From assembly GCF_900176565.1 (NCBI RefSeq), contig NZ_FXEH01000006.1, positions 620,001 to 684,000 on the forward strand: 64,000 nt of DNA, read 5' to 3'. Under the pieces are notes generated by a model. The model saw only the letters and a list, made by a program, of their open reading frames with translations. It made no database searches and was not told where the DNA came from. Positions 17,298 to 25,453 of this stretch are shown piece by piece (position 1 is the first letter of the stretch; every line of letters starts with the position of its first letter). A program made the translations under genes and the position numbers. Source of the stretch: Thalassobacillus devorans. GTDB lineage: Bacteria > Bacillota > Bacilli > Bacillales > Halobacillaceae.

Positions 17298-18491
17298 TTA
17301 ATTGGAAGCTTCCAGGTGCACAGGTTTTTTTTCCAGACGCTTAGCGACAAAGCGCTTCATACGTTCCATTGCTTCGTCGAGCTGCTTTAATGATGTAGCA
17401 TAAGAGCAGCGGATGTAACCTTCACCGTTGGCTCCAAATACATCTCCGGGAACGACGGCGACTTGTTCTTCCTGCAGAAGCTCTTCCGCAAATTCCGCTG
17501 AGGTCAGTCCGGTTGCCTGAATCGACGGGAACGCGTAGAACGCTCCGCCTGGATTCGGGCAGTCAAGCCCGATTTCATTCAGGCTGCTTACGATGAAGTT
17601 ACGGCGCTGTTTATAGCTATCGACCATGTCCTGCAGGCTCTGGCGTCCATTTTTCAATGCTTCTAAGGCAGCGTGCTGCGCCATCGTAGGAGCACACATC
17701 ATCGTGTACTGATGGATTTTCACCATGGCAGAAATGAGTTCTGCTGGCCCGGTTGCATATCCGAGCCGCCAGCCGGTCATGGCGAATGCTTTGGAAAAAC
17801 CGCTGATCAAAATCGTCCGCTCTTTCATCCGGGCGATGGATGGAAAGCTCGTGTAGTTCTCGTCATAGGTGAGCTCAGCATAGATTTCATCGGATAAAAC
17901 GAGGAGGTCGTGCTGTTCAATCACTTCTGCCAGAGGCTCCAATTCTTCTTTTGTTAAAAAGGTCCCGGTCGGATTGTTCGGATTGCACAGCATGATCGCT
18001 TTCGTCTTCGGTGTAATCGCTTCTTCGATCTGTTCCGGCTTCAGCTTGAATGCATCTTCTGCTTTCGTCTGGATCGTCACTGGTGTGCCGCCGGCTAGTG
18101 AGATCGCAGGAACATAGGCGACGAAACTCGGTTCAACAACAATGACCTCGTCTCCCGGATTGACGATCGTACGGAGCGCAAGGTCGATTGCCTGACTCGC
18201 GCCTACGGTGACAATGACCTGGTCGTCTGGTTGATAATCGAGATTATAGTTTTTATTTAAATAGCCGCTGATTTGTTCGCGCAGCTCAATCATGCCCGCG
18301 TTTTCGGTATAGGAGGTATACCCCTGCTCCAGAGCATGGAAGCTTTGCTCGATAAACGTCCATGGCGTGACAAAATCGGGCTCGCCGACACCAAGGGAGA
18401 TGACGTCATCCATCTGGGCTGCTAAATCAAAAAATTTCCGGATGCCGGATGGTTTTAGGTCTGCTACTTGTTTGGAAAGATACTGATTCAT
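17298..18491 (-). CDS. alaT: PLP-dependent class I/II aminotransferase, AlaT (YugH)-like
   Basis: A 397-residue fold-type I aminotransferase. Visible active-site residues are Asn173 in NPNNPTG, Asp201 in SDEIY, the PLP lysine Lys234 in SGFSKAF, and the downstream Arg in WRLGYATGP. It overlaps by 4 bp the Lrp-type regulator upstream, the same pairing as B. subtilis alaR-alaT (yugG-yugH), where the enzyme is an alanine transaminase. Naming rests on that synteny plus similarity. Confidence 0.88.
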   Translation of the reverse strand: MNQYLSKQVADLKPSGIRKFFDLAAQMDDVISLGVGEPDFVTPWTFIEQSFHALEQGYTSYTENAGMIELREQISGYLNKNYNLDYQPDDQVIVTVGASQAIDLALRTIVNPGDEVIVVEPSFVAYVPAISLAGGTPVTIQTKAEDAFKLKPEQIEEAITPKTKAIMLCNPNNPTGTFLTKEELEPLAEVIEQHDLLVLSDEIYAELTYDENYTSFPSIARMKERTILISGFSKAFAMTGWRLGYATGPAELISAMVKIHQYTMMCAPTMAQHAALEALKNGRQSLQDMVDSYKQRRNFIVSSLNEIGLDCPNPGGAFYAFPSIQATGLTSAEFAEELLQEEQVAVVPGDVFGANGEGYIRCSYATSLKQLDEAMERMKRFVAKRLEKKPVHLEASN

Positions 18492-18985
18492 GGTGATACC
18501 ACAATTCTTTTATCGTCATCATCTTCATCTTCGAGGATGATGCCGTCATGCTTATATTTTTTCAAAACAAAATGGGTGGTAGTCGAAAGCACGGATTCGA
18601 GTGTGGACAGTTTTTCTGAAATGAAATGCCCGATCTCCATCATCGTACTTCCTCGTACCGAAACCGAGAGGTCATAAGCTCCCGACATCAGGTAGACGGC
18701 TTTCACCTCTGGAAAACGGTAAATGCGTTCCGCTACTTTATCAAAACCTACCCCACGGGCGGGTGTCACTTTGACATCGACCATCGCTGTCACTTCTTCT
18801 TCATTGGCTACTTTTGCCCAGTCAATGAGCGTCGAATAGCCGAGAATGGCTTTCTTTTCTTCCAGGTGTGCAATCATTTCTTCGATTTCTGCTGGCTTCT
18901 TCCCCATCAGTTTTGCCAGTTTATTTACGCTTAAGTTGGCGTTCTTTTCGATTAACTTCAATAATTCTACTTCATGTTCCATCAT
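18488..18985 (-). CDS. alaR: Lrp/AsnC-family regulator, AlaR (YugG)-like
   Basis: A 165-residue regulator with an N-terminal winged helix (LLKLIEKNANLSVNKLAKLMG split over two helices) and a RAM/AsnC ligand domain ending near residue 140, then an unusual acidic tail (LEDEDDDDKR). It heads an operon with the aminotransferase. The ATG at 18985 after GAGGGT is preferred over a GTG four codons earlier. Confidence 0.88.
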   Translation of the reverse strand: MMEHEVELLKLIEKNANLSVNKLAKLMGKKPAEIEEMIAHLEEKKAILGYSTLIDWAKVANEEEVTAMVDVKVTPARGVGFDKVAERIYRFPEVKAVYLMSGAYDLSVSVRGSTMMEIGHFISEKLSTLESVLSTTTHFVLKKYKHDGIILEDEDDDDKRIVVSP

Positions 18986-19109
18986 TGGGACCCTCACTTT
19001 TCAAAGATACATATGCTTCATTCTATCAAAATTTTCTGTTAACTCAAATGTTTCTGTAATGATTAAGGAGAGGGGGTGCCTGATTGATGACCAGGCCCCC
19101 GGGAGCAAG

Positions 19110-19276
19110 TTGTCTCATAAACGCTCTTGATGTCTCTCTTATTTTTGATTTTGTCTAATATATTTCCGGATTTGTCTCATAAAATTTCAAAACTGTCTCC
19201 TTTACGTGCACGCTTGTCTCAATTCCGGCAGGTGGAGTCTCTTATACAAGCAGGTTGTCTCTCTTATGCTCACGCA
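19110..19276. repeat. Eight-unit tandem array, period 20-21 nt (TTGTCTCATAA type)
   Basis: The core TGTCTC (or a close variant) starts at 19111, 19131, 19152, 19173, 19194, 19215, 19236 and 19256. Best units read TTGTCTCATAA plus about 10 variable bases. Period and core shape (TT-x-T-S-x-C-x-TAA) resemble the TTCTGMCYTAAC arrays at 3068 and 43216. It sits between the upstream side of alaR and the end of the lipoprotein gene. Confidence 0.85.
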
Positions 19277-19288
19277 CCCAGCCGATAA

Positions 19289-20404
19289 TTATTGGTAGTT
19301 GACGATGGCCGGACCTGGGTCGAGTTTGACGACGTCTTCCGGGTCCATGACTGGTTCATCTTTGTTGTAAAATATCTTGAAGCCGCCATACTGGGACGTG
19401 TCGTCACGGACGAATTTCCGGTAGAGTGTCTGCTTGTCCACTGAATTGCCCCAGCCATCAAAGTTCAGCGCGACTTGTACGTTGTCGGTCGGCTGGACCG
19501 CGTCTTTATTGGTCAGAACGCCATCAGTGAACTGGTGGAGGAGGACGAATTTATCCGGCAGGTTATTTTCTTCAACGATTTTGGATAAATACTCCACGGC
19601 TTCCTGGACTTCTTCACCGTCGACCTGGCCGAGGTCTTCACCCGGAACTTCTCCCTCACCGACACGGAATTCGGTATCGATGGCAAGGTGGACATGCGGC
19701 TCTTTCAAATATTTTTCAATCAGTTTCACCTGGTTCATGACAGAGTCGGTGCCGAGCTGGATGTCGAGCAGAAGCAGGGCGTTGTTTTCTTTGGCGAGCT
19801 CTGAATATTTCTCAATTTCCTCTTCCGGCGTCATCCGGTAGTACTTGCCATCCGGACCGGGTTCCCGCTGGGCTGCTGTTGTAATCAGTTCAATCGTCGG
19901 GATGGCCGGACGCTCTGGGTCAGCATCGGAATAAGCCTGCGTTTGTTCTTTCAATTTCTCCATAAACGCCTCTGGTTCCATTTCTCCGAGGATGCCCATG
20001 TTTTCTGAGTTGGGATGCCCGTAAAAAGCGACGAGCCGGTTGTTTTTCAACGGGCCGTCTGTATTATCCTCGGCATCTTTTACTAGCATATCACCGGCTG
20101 AAACGGCTCGTTCCGGGTTATCGACGCCGTTTCGCTGGGATTTGGGCATATTCGTTAGTTCGTCTTCTGATAGTTTTTCTTTCAAGGGTTTGGCGTCTTC
20201 GGAAGGTTCCAGCGCTTCATAAGGCCGGGAAGGTTCTTGTTCTTTTTCCGCCTCCTTTTCCTCGGACTTGTCTGGCTTTTCCTCTTGTTCTGTTTCTTCT
20301 GTGTTATTTTCCTCTTCTTCTGCATCCTGGGAGGTTGAATCCGTGCAGGCGGCGAGAAGCAGGGTTGTAGTGAAGATTGTTAATAAGAAAACTAATCGGT
20401 TCAA
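19289..20404 (-). CDS. Lipoprotein with conserved uncharacterised catalytic-looking domain
   Basis: A 371-residue lipoprotein: signal peptide with lipobox LLAAC near residue 20, a Glu/Lys-rich spacer to about 75, then a 260-residue domain I know only as an uncharacterised family shared with Actinobacteria and Chloroflexi. Landmarks are VAFYGHPNSENMGILGE, REPGPDGKYYRM, LAIDTEF and LLHQFTDG; the spacing of Asp and Glu suggests a barrel fold such as a glycosidase (inference). A TTG at 20404 after AAGGATG fits better than the GTG at 20413. Confidence 0.82.
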   Translation of the reverse strand: MNRLVFLLTIFTTTLLLAACTDSTSQDAEEEENNTEETEQEEKPDKSEEKEAEKEQEPSRPYEALEPSEDAKPLKEKLSEDELTNMPKSQRNGVDNPERAVSAGDMLVKDAEDNTDGPLKNNRLVAFYGHPNSENMGILGEMEPEAFMEKLKEQTQAYSDADPERPAIPTIELITTAAQREPGPDGKYYRMTPEEEIEKYSELAKENNALLLLDIQLGTDSVMNQVKLIEKYLKEPHVHLAIDTEFRVGEGEVPGEDLGQVDGEEVQEAVEYLSKIVEENNLPDKFVLLHQFTDGVLTNKDAVQPTDNVQVALNFDGWGNSVDKQTLYRKFVRDDTSQYGGFKIFYNKDEPVMDPEDVVKLDPGPAIVNYQ

Positions 20405-20594
20405 GGTGTTCACATCCTTATTTTCATGGTGATAATGAGAAAAGCAGCCTGTATTTTAACATATTGTAACGGCTTCAGGCAGGATTTAATGTATTTGAAA
20501 TCAAATTATTAAGACGAGGCAACTTTCCTTTCGTTACAATGAGGGTATACCCTAATTTTTCCGAATAAAGCCTAAATATGAGAAGGAGATTACG

Positions 20595-21278
20595 ATGAAT
20601 TCAAATAAACCGTTAACTTTTGAAAAGTCGGAGATAGAGGCGTTGACAGCGCGGGATCCCGCTATGGGAAAACTGGTTGCGCTCATCGGGGACATTTCCA
20701 TGACGAAACGAGAGGACCATTTTCAAAGTCTTGTCCGGTCATGCATTGGCCAGCAGCTTTCCGTAAAAGCAGCACAGACAATTTATGCCAGATTCCAGGA
20801 GCTGGTCGGCGAAATTACACCGGAAAGAGTGTTAGCCCGTTCCGATGAAGAGCTGAGAAGCGTTGGTCTTTCGAAGCAAAAAATTGCTTACTTACGGGAT
20901 CTCAGTGAAAAAGTGCAGACGAAAGAAGTCGATCTGGACCAGCTCGAAACGATGGAGAACGATGATATCAGAAAAGTTTTGACCAGTGTCAAAGGAATCG
21001 GCCCATGGACGGCTGAGATGTTTTTAATTTTTTCACTTGGGCGGACGAATGTGTTGCCAGTGGGGGACCTCGGGATTCAGCGTGCCTGCCAGTGGCTGTA
21101 TGGGAAAGAACGGGATTCCAATGGTAAAAAGCTCATTCAGAGTCATGCAGAAAAATGGCATCCCCATTATACAGCCGCTTCGCTCTATCTTTGGGAAGCG
21201 ATCAATCGAGGTTTGGTAGCCGAGTACAGGAATCTCGACGAGGCGTGGATCCAGCTGAATAACGTTAAAAAGCCATGA
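20595..21278 (+). CDS. DNA-3-methyladenine glycosylase II (AlkA-type, HhH-GPD)
   Basis: A 227-residue base-excision repair glycosylase. The helix-hairpin-helix is LTSVKGIGPWTAEM (about 129-142), and the catalytic Asp158 follows in PVGDLG; CIGQQLS near residue 50 is the family's early motif. It removes alkylated purines from DNA. It lacks the N-terminal beta domain of E. coli AlkA, as usual for Gram-positive forms. A terminator overlaps its stop. Confidence 0.9.
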   Translation: MNSNKPLTFEKSEIEALTARDPAMGKLVALIGDISMTKREDHFQSLVRSCIGQQLSVKAAQTIYARFQELVGEITPERVLARSDEELRSVGLSKQKIAYLRDLSEKVQTKEVDLDQLETMENDDIRKVLTSVKGIGPWTAEMFLIFSLGRTNVLPVGDLGIQRACQWLYGKERDSNGKKLIQSHAEKWHPHYTAASLYLWEAINRGLVAEYRNLDEAWIQLNNVKKP

Positions 21279-21303
21279 ACCTAGGTTAATCAGGTTCATG
21301 GCT
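21271..21303 (+). terminator. Terminator overlapping the glycosylase stop codon
   Basis: AGCCATGAACCT/AGGTTCATGGCT, 9-nt loop, then seven T. Confidence 0.9.
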
Positions 21304-21323
21304 TTTTTTGTCTTTAAGAAACA

Positions 21324-21854
21324 TTAATCTTCTACGACAAATTCAAAGTTGCCTTCGAATTTAACGTCTTTCCCAAGCAGGACGCCGCCTGTTTCGATTG
21401 CTGCATTCCAAGTCATGCCGTAAGCTTCCCGGTTCACTTTACCGGTTACGTCGAAGCCTGCAATCGTGCTGCCGTCCATTGGGCTTTTGGAAACGCCATT
21501 GTATTCGACAGTAAAGGTTTCTTCGCGGGTTACATCTTTGATGGTGAAGTCACCAGTAACTTCATATTCATCATCGGATACCTTTTTGATGGACTTGCTT
21601 TCGAACACCATGTTCGGGTATTTTTCTGCTTCAAAAAAGTCACCGGAACGAAGGTGGCCATCGCGGTCTTCGTTTCCTGTATCAATGGAAGTGACAGGAA
21701 TGGTTACGGTCACGTTTGCCTGGTCCAGGTTATCGAGATCCCCGTTGAAATCGACGTTGAAGTCCGTGAATTCTCCTTTTGCCTTGGATACCATCATATG
21801 TTTGATTTGAAAATTCAAGCTGCTGTGCACGTTGTCTAATTTTAATGTAGCCAT
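21324..21854 (-). CDS. YceI-family lipocalin-like protein
   Basis: A 176-residue YceI-family protein (polyisoprenoid-binding fold): KLDNVHSSLNFQIKHMMVSKA at the start divides into the two first strands, and FTIKDVTREETF and FEFVVED follow. No signal peptide, so it is cytosolic here. The promoter carries two inverted repeats resembling quinone/thiol-stress operators, which suggests induction by electrophiles. Confidence 0.88.
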   Translation of the reverse strand: MATLKLDNVHSSLNFQIKHMMVSKAKGEFTDFNVDFNGDLDNLDQANVTVTIPVTSIDTGNEDRDGHLRSGDFFEAEKYPNMVFESKSIKKVSDDEYEVTGDFTIKDVTREETFTVEYNGVSKSPMDGSTIAGFDVTGKVNREAYGMTWNAAIETGGVLLGKDVKFEGNFEFVVED

Positions 21855-21883
21855 TAATAATTCCTCCTGAATAGATAATTTTT

Positions 21884-21926
21884 ATCTCGAATTAAAGATA
21901 CTATAATTTTATCTCAAAGTCAAGAT
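21884..21926 (-). promoter_or_regulatory. Promoter with two MhqR-like operators before the YceI gene
   Basis: On the minus strand a promoter TTGACT-N17-TATCTT (21923 to 21895) is overlapped by two 16-bp inverted repeats, ATCTCGAATTAAAGAT (21884-21899) and ATCTCAAAGTCAAGAT (21911-21926). They match 14 and 13 of 16 positions of the MhqR box ATCTCGAATTCGAGAT known from B. subtilis. A MarR-type repressor is implied; none is encoded nearby. Confidence 0.6.
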
Positions 21927-22122
21927 GTTTTTATTTAAAATAATTAATATCGAGGTTTATCAGGAGTTCATTCGAATTAGAAAAATTTATGTAAAAGTAA
22001 CACAAGCTGGTAATTTCTTGTTATTATAGTTTTATAGTTCGAAAGTTTTAGGTAATACGAATCTGAAAGGTTTGCAGGAATAGGTCTTTATGAAGGCTGA
22101 TGAGAGGAGAGGGGAGAAAGGG

Positions 22123-22278
22123 ATGAAAACGAAGCCGGTGTATTTTGATGGCAGCAAGCTTGATCCGTCCTGGAATAAAAGCGGGACGGCAAGAAAAGAG
22201 ACATTCCGGGTAACGGATGAAATGAGGAAGAAGATAAGCGGTAATCCATATCGGAGTAACAACATCATAATTACATAA
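22123..22278 (+). CDS. Small hypothetical protein
   Basis: A 51-residue basic protein starting MKTKPVYFDG; a longer 62-residue form from ATG 22090 is also possible. GGGGAG lies about 10 nt before 22123. No family recognised. It is followed by a weak hairpin and then a strong bidirectional terminator. Confidence 0.4.
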   Translation: MKTKPVYFDGSKLDPSWNKSGTARKETFRVTDEMRKKISGNPYRSNNIIIT

Positions 22279-22323
22279 TAAAAAGGCGCCGTTCCCTGGC
22301 GTCTTTCTGGTTTGAATAGGCAG

Positions 22324-22367
22324 AAAAACCGGACTTCGCCACCAATAGCTGGCGAAGTCCGGTTTTT
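22324..22367. terminator. Long bidirectional terminator
   Basis: Perfect 18-bp stem running AAAAACCGGACTTCGCCA, with an 8-nt loop; T-run on both strands. It separates the plus-strand small ORF from the minus-strand YjcZ gene. Confidence 0.92.
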
Positions 22368-22448
22368 CAGTTAGATGTCTGTCGACGCTTTGCTGGCTGG
22401 CAAGGTGCCTGGGTTCAGGCAGGAGGCAAGCAGCAGCCAAACTCAATT

Positions 22449-22541
22449 TTAATAGTAGAAAGTTGCTCCTACGATGATTAGCAGGATGAACAAAACGACG
22501 ATCAATACGAATGTGTCACCATAACCGCGTCCGTAACCCAT
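22449..22541 (-). CDS. YjcZ-family sporulation peptide
   Basis: A 30-residue peptide: MGYGRGYGDT followed by a single hydrophobic helix and ending FYY. This Gly/Tyr start plus LFILLIIVGA is the hallmark of the YjcZ family of small sporulation membrane proteins, often present in many copies in Bacillaceae. Ribosome site TAGGAGTG. Likely made during sporulation (family knowledge). Confidence 0.88.
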   Translation of the reverse strand: MGYGRGYGDTFVLIVVLFILLIIVGATFYY

Positions 22542-22837
22542 ATTTCACACTCCTAACTTTAGATTCTTGAGGTATTTCACTAATACTATATGTAGCGGGA
22601 CCATGATGTGGATAGGCGCAAGCCTATATTAGAAGAAATGGATGTTTTCATTAGTCAGGTTTGCTATTACATAGTTTTTACACATTTGCTCAGGAAGACA
22701 GTTAGACAGCCTGCAAAACAAGGGATGAACGTTGTAATCACTCTGACATAACGGGGATATTTTCCATCCATGGGTTTACAGTCGGCTCAAACATGATACA
22801 ATGACGGAAACTCTTATTTGGAAAAGGGGAATGGAAA
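22542..22837. other. Intergenic region before SurA-like lipoprotein
   Basis: About 295 bases without a supported gene. It holds an 11-bp-spaced direct repeat TTACAT/TTACAC (22667-22683) similar to the repeats flanking the three hairpin elements at 38, 43 and 47 kb, and a TACAAT near 22796 that could be the -10 of the lipoprotein gene. Confidence 0.35.
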
Positions 22838-23620
22838 TTGAGTAAAAAATGGATTATGGGGCTGCTTTTTGCAGCATTATTAGCATTGGCTGCATGCGGC
22901 AACGATGAAGAAGCAAAAAAAGAGGGACAAGATAAAGACCAAAAGCAGGAACAAAAAGCTGAACAAGGTAAAGAAGGTGGAGAAGGCGAGCAGGCGAAAA
23001 TGCCGGAGCCGGATCTCAAAGATACACCTGAGGTCGTAGCAGAAGTCAATGGAGAAGAAATTAAGAAGGAAGAATTCGAGAGCGCTTATAAACAGCAGTT
23101 CCAACAAGCTGCTCTACAGGCACAAATGTCTGGCCAGGAACTGAATCAGGATCAACTGAAAAAGCAAATGGTTGAGAGCCTTGTCGGTCAGGAATTGCTG
23201 ATCCAGGAAGCGAACAACCGAGGCTATGAAGCGACACAGGAAGAAAAGGACAAAATCCTGGAAGATTTAGCTGAGCAGAATCAGCTTGGATCGAAAGATG
23301 AATTCATGGCTGCCCTTGAAGAACAAGGCATGAGTAAAGAGGAAATCGATTCTCAATTGGAACTACAAGTTAAAATGGATCAGTTGATTGCTGAAGAAGC
23401 AGGCGATCTTGAGCCATCCGAGGAAGAACTGAAACAAGCCTATGAACAAATGAAAGCCCAGCAGGAACAAATGGGCGGTGAAGGCCAAGGTGAAGTACCA
23501 CCATATGAAGAAGTGAAGCCTCAGCTTGAAGAACAAGTCAAGATGCAAAAAGAAGGCGAAGAAGCTCAGAAGCTGATGAAGAGCCTTCGTGAAGACGCCG
23601 ACGTGAAAGTTCATATTTAA
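22838..23620 (+). CDS. SurA/PrsA-like chaperone lipoprotein without a PPIase domain
   Basis: A 260-residue lipoprotein with lipobox LAAC (Cys20), a charged linker to about 60, then a SurA/PrsA N-terminal chaperone region (EVVAEVNGEEIKKEEFE, with LLIQEANNRGYE). The parvulin domain expected in PrsA is missing; the C-terminal half is short, Gln/Glu-rich helix. It probably assists folding of secreted proteins at the membrane-wall interface. TTG start behind AAGGGGAA. Confidence 0.82.
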   Translation: MSKKWIMGLLFAALLALAACGNDEEAKKEGQDKDQKQEQKAEQGKEGGEGEQAKMPEPDLKDTPEVVAEVNGEEIKKEEFESAYKQQFQQAALQAQMSGQELNQDQLKKQMVESLVGQELLIQEANNRGYEATQEEKDKILEDLAEQNQLGSKDEFMAALEEQGMSKEEIDSQLELQVKMDQLIAEEAGDLEPSEEELKQAYEQMKAQQEQMGGEGQGEVPPYEEVKPQLEEQVKMQKEGEEAQKLMKSLREDADVKVHI

Positions 23621-23629
23621 GGAACAAAT

Positions 23630-23656
23630 AAGCCAGGTCCCATCAGGACCTGGCTT
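23630..23656 (+). terminator. Terminator after chaperone lipoprotein
   Basis: AAGCCAGGTCC/GGACCTGGCTT, 5-nt loop, T-rich tail. Confidence 0.85.
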
Positions 23657-23668
23657 TTGTTATGATTA

Positions 23669-23788
23669 TCAGCGGTTCTTTTGAAAAAAGTCAAGAAACG
23701 CATGGTACAGTTCAATTCCCTGAAAAGAGAACAAGGATACTGCCGTTAGTGAAAACGCTGCGATCATGATCATTCGAAACCATATCAT
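23669..23788 (-). CDS. Small single-helix membrane protein
   Basis: A 39-residue protein (starts MIWFRMIMIA) with one hydrophobic helix and a basic end (FFQKNR). AAAGGAGG lies 9 nt upstream of this ATG; another ATG two codons earlier is too close. No family recognised. Confidence 0.6.
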   Translation of the reverse strand: MIWFRMIMIAAFSLTAVSLFSFQGIELYHAFLDFFQKNR

Positions 23789-23829
23789 TTGCATTCTCCT
23801 CCTTTGATAAAAATAGTAGTTGTTCTTTA

Positions 23830-24132
23830 TCAAAGGCGTACAATCACATAATTCGACTGATAAAAGATGGTAACAAGGAAAACCTTTGGAATGTATGCTG
23901 TTGCCAATTGGCTGGCACACCAGGTCATGAGCAGCAGACTGATGGTGATCATGATCGTTCCTTGCAATAAGCTAAACTTCTTGTCCCCCGGATCGCTGCC
24001 TCCAGAGGTAGATTGATCTATGATTGGATTATCCGCTACATAGTTCTCAGGTGAGGACTGTGTGTCATTCATACTTGCCGTAGTCGAACTGATAACAAGG
24101 AAAAGCAGTAAGAAAACAAATAATTGCTTCAT
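23830..24132 (-). CDS. Small exported/membrane protein
   Basis: A 100-residue protein with a signal-like first helix (residues 3-20), a polar Asn/Ser/Asp stretch, and a second helix near 58-75. Start ATG behind GAGGGTGG. No family recognised. Same strand as the 39-residue protein that follows it, possibly one transcript. Confidence 0.5.
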   Translation of the reverse strand: MKQLFVFLLLFLVISSTTASMNDTQSSPENYVADNPIIDQSTSGGSDPGDKKFSLLQGTIMITISLLLMTWCASQLATAYIPKVFLVTIFYQSNYVIVRL

Positions 24133-24293
24133 CGCCCCACCCTCTCGTTATCGTAGTAATCCAATTTTACACTATGGTAATGTTGTTTTATATAGTAATA
24201 AAGCCCGAAATAATAACGAATGGAGCCTATAGTTATTGCTTTTCAGCGCCTCCGTGTTAGGATAAAACCATCCTGAAAAAGAAGGTGAAGCTT

Positions 24294-25211
24294 ATGAAGA
24301 AGATAATGTTAGGAAACAGTGACTTACAGGTAGGAGAAATTTCGCTTGGCTGCATGCGGATGAGTGAGCTCAGCACAAAGGATGCAGCCCATGTCATTGA
24401 AAATGCGATGGAAGCAGGCGTTGATCTGTTCGACCATGCTGATATTTATGGGGAAGGGAAGTCGGAGGAAGTGTTCGCGGAGGCCATTGGTATGAATGAT
24501 GATGTGCGTGAGCGGATGAAAATCCAGACGAAATGCGGAATCCGCAAGGGCTTTTTTGATTTTTCCAAAGAACATATTCTCGAGTCAGTAGAAGCCAGCC
24601 TTCGCCGCCTGAAGACAGACTATGTCGACAGTCTGCTGCTGCACCGTCCGGATACTTTGATGGAGCCGGAGGAAGTGGCAGAAGCATTTGCAACATTGAA
24701 GGAAAGCGGTAAAGTCCGATATTTTGGCGTCAGCAACCAGAATCCGATGCAGATGGAATTGCTGCGTAAATATCTGAACGACGATTTGATTGTGAACCAG
24801 ATGCAGCTGAGCCTTGTACATACACCGATGATCGATTCCGGCTTTAACGTGAATATGCAAAATGATCCTGCCGTGGTGCGCGATAGCAGCGTACTGGAGT
24901 ATTGCCGTCTGAACGACATTACTATCCAGGCGTGGTCCCCATTTCAGCATGGCATGATTGAAGGGCCGTTTATCGGCAACGATGCGTTCCCGGAAGTGAA
25001 CGCTAAACTGCAGGAACTTGCCGAGAAAAAAGGCGTCACTGATTCTGCGATCGCAATTGCCTGGATTCTGCGTCATCCCGCTAACATTCAGCCGGTCGTT
25101 GGCTCGATGAATCCGAAGCGGCTGAACGCTATCGCAAAAGCTTCCGACATCGAATTGACAAGACAGGAATGGTACGAACTGTACCGCGCAGTAGGCAATG
25201 ACCTGCCTTAA
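24294..25211 (+). CDS. Aldo/keto reductase (YcsN/YdhF-like)
   Basis: A 305-residue NADPH-dependent oxidoreductase of the AKR superfamily. The tetrad is visible: Asp and Tyr in FDHADIYG, Lys in IQTKCG, and His in LLLHRPD; the cofactor end GSMNPKRL is also present. It resembles B. subtilis YcsN. ATG at 24294 behind AAGGTGA. Single-gene unit. Confidence 0.9.
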   Translation: MKKIMLGNSDLQVGEISLGCMRMSELSTKDAAHVIENAMEAGVDLFDHADIYGEGKSEEVFAEAIGMNDDVRERMKIQTKCGIRKGFFDFSKEHILESVEASLRRLKTDYVDSLLLHRPDTLMEPEEVAEAFATLKESGKVRYFGVSNQNPMQMELLRKYLNDDLIVNQMQLSLVHTPMIDSGFNVNMQNDPAVVRDSSVLEYCRLNDITIQAWSPFQHGMIEGPFIGNDAFPEVNAKLQELAEKKGVTDSAIAIAWILRHPANIQPVVGSMNPKRLNAIAKASDIELTRQEWYELYRAVGNDLP

Positions 25212-25310
25212 AGCATAGGAAATGGGCGCAGTCAGGATGATTGCGTTCATTTTTTTATAATTTTTTTCATCATGTTACAATGACGCCAATGATTCAGGAG
25301 GTGGAACCAT

Positions 25311-25418
25311 ATGTTGAATGATCCGTTTGTTCTATCCGTTTTAGCGATGGCAGCTATCATATCGATCCTCTTTGTCATTTTTATTCTTATCCTTCTTAAA
25401 AGAAGCAAGCGGAAGTGA
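25311..25418 (+). CDS. Small single-helix membrane protein (35 aa)
   Basis: Starts MLNDPFVLSV, has one long hydrophobic helix and ends with the basic tail KRSKRK. The ribosome site CAGGAGGTGG at ideal spacing makes it a convincing gene despite its size. Function unknown. Confidence 0.7.
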   Translation: MLNDPFVLSVLAMAAIISILFVIFILILLKRSKRK

Positions 25419-25453
25419 ACGTTCGTGAAAACTGATTCGGAGCGGCCGGGAAA

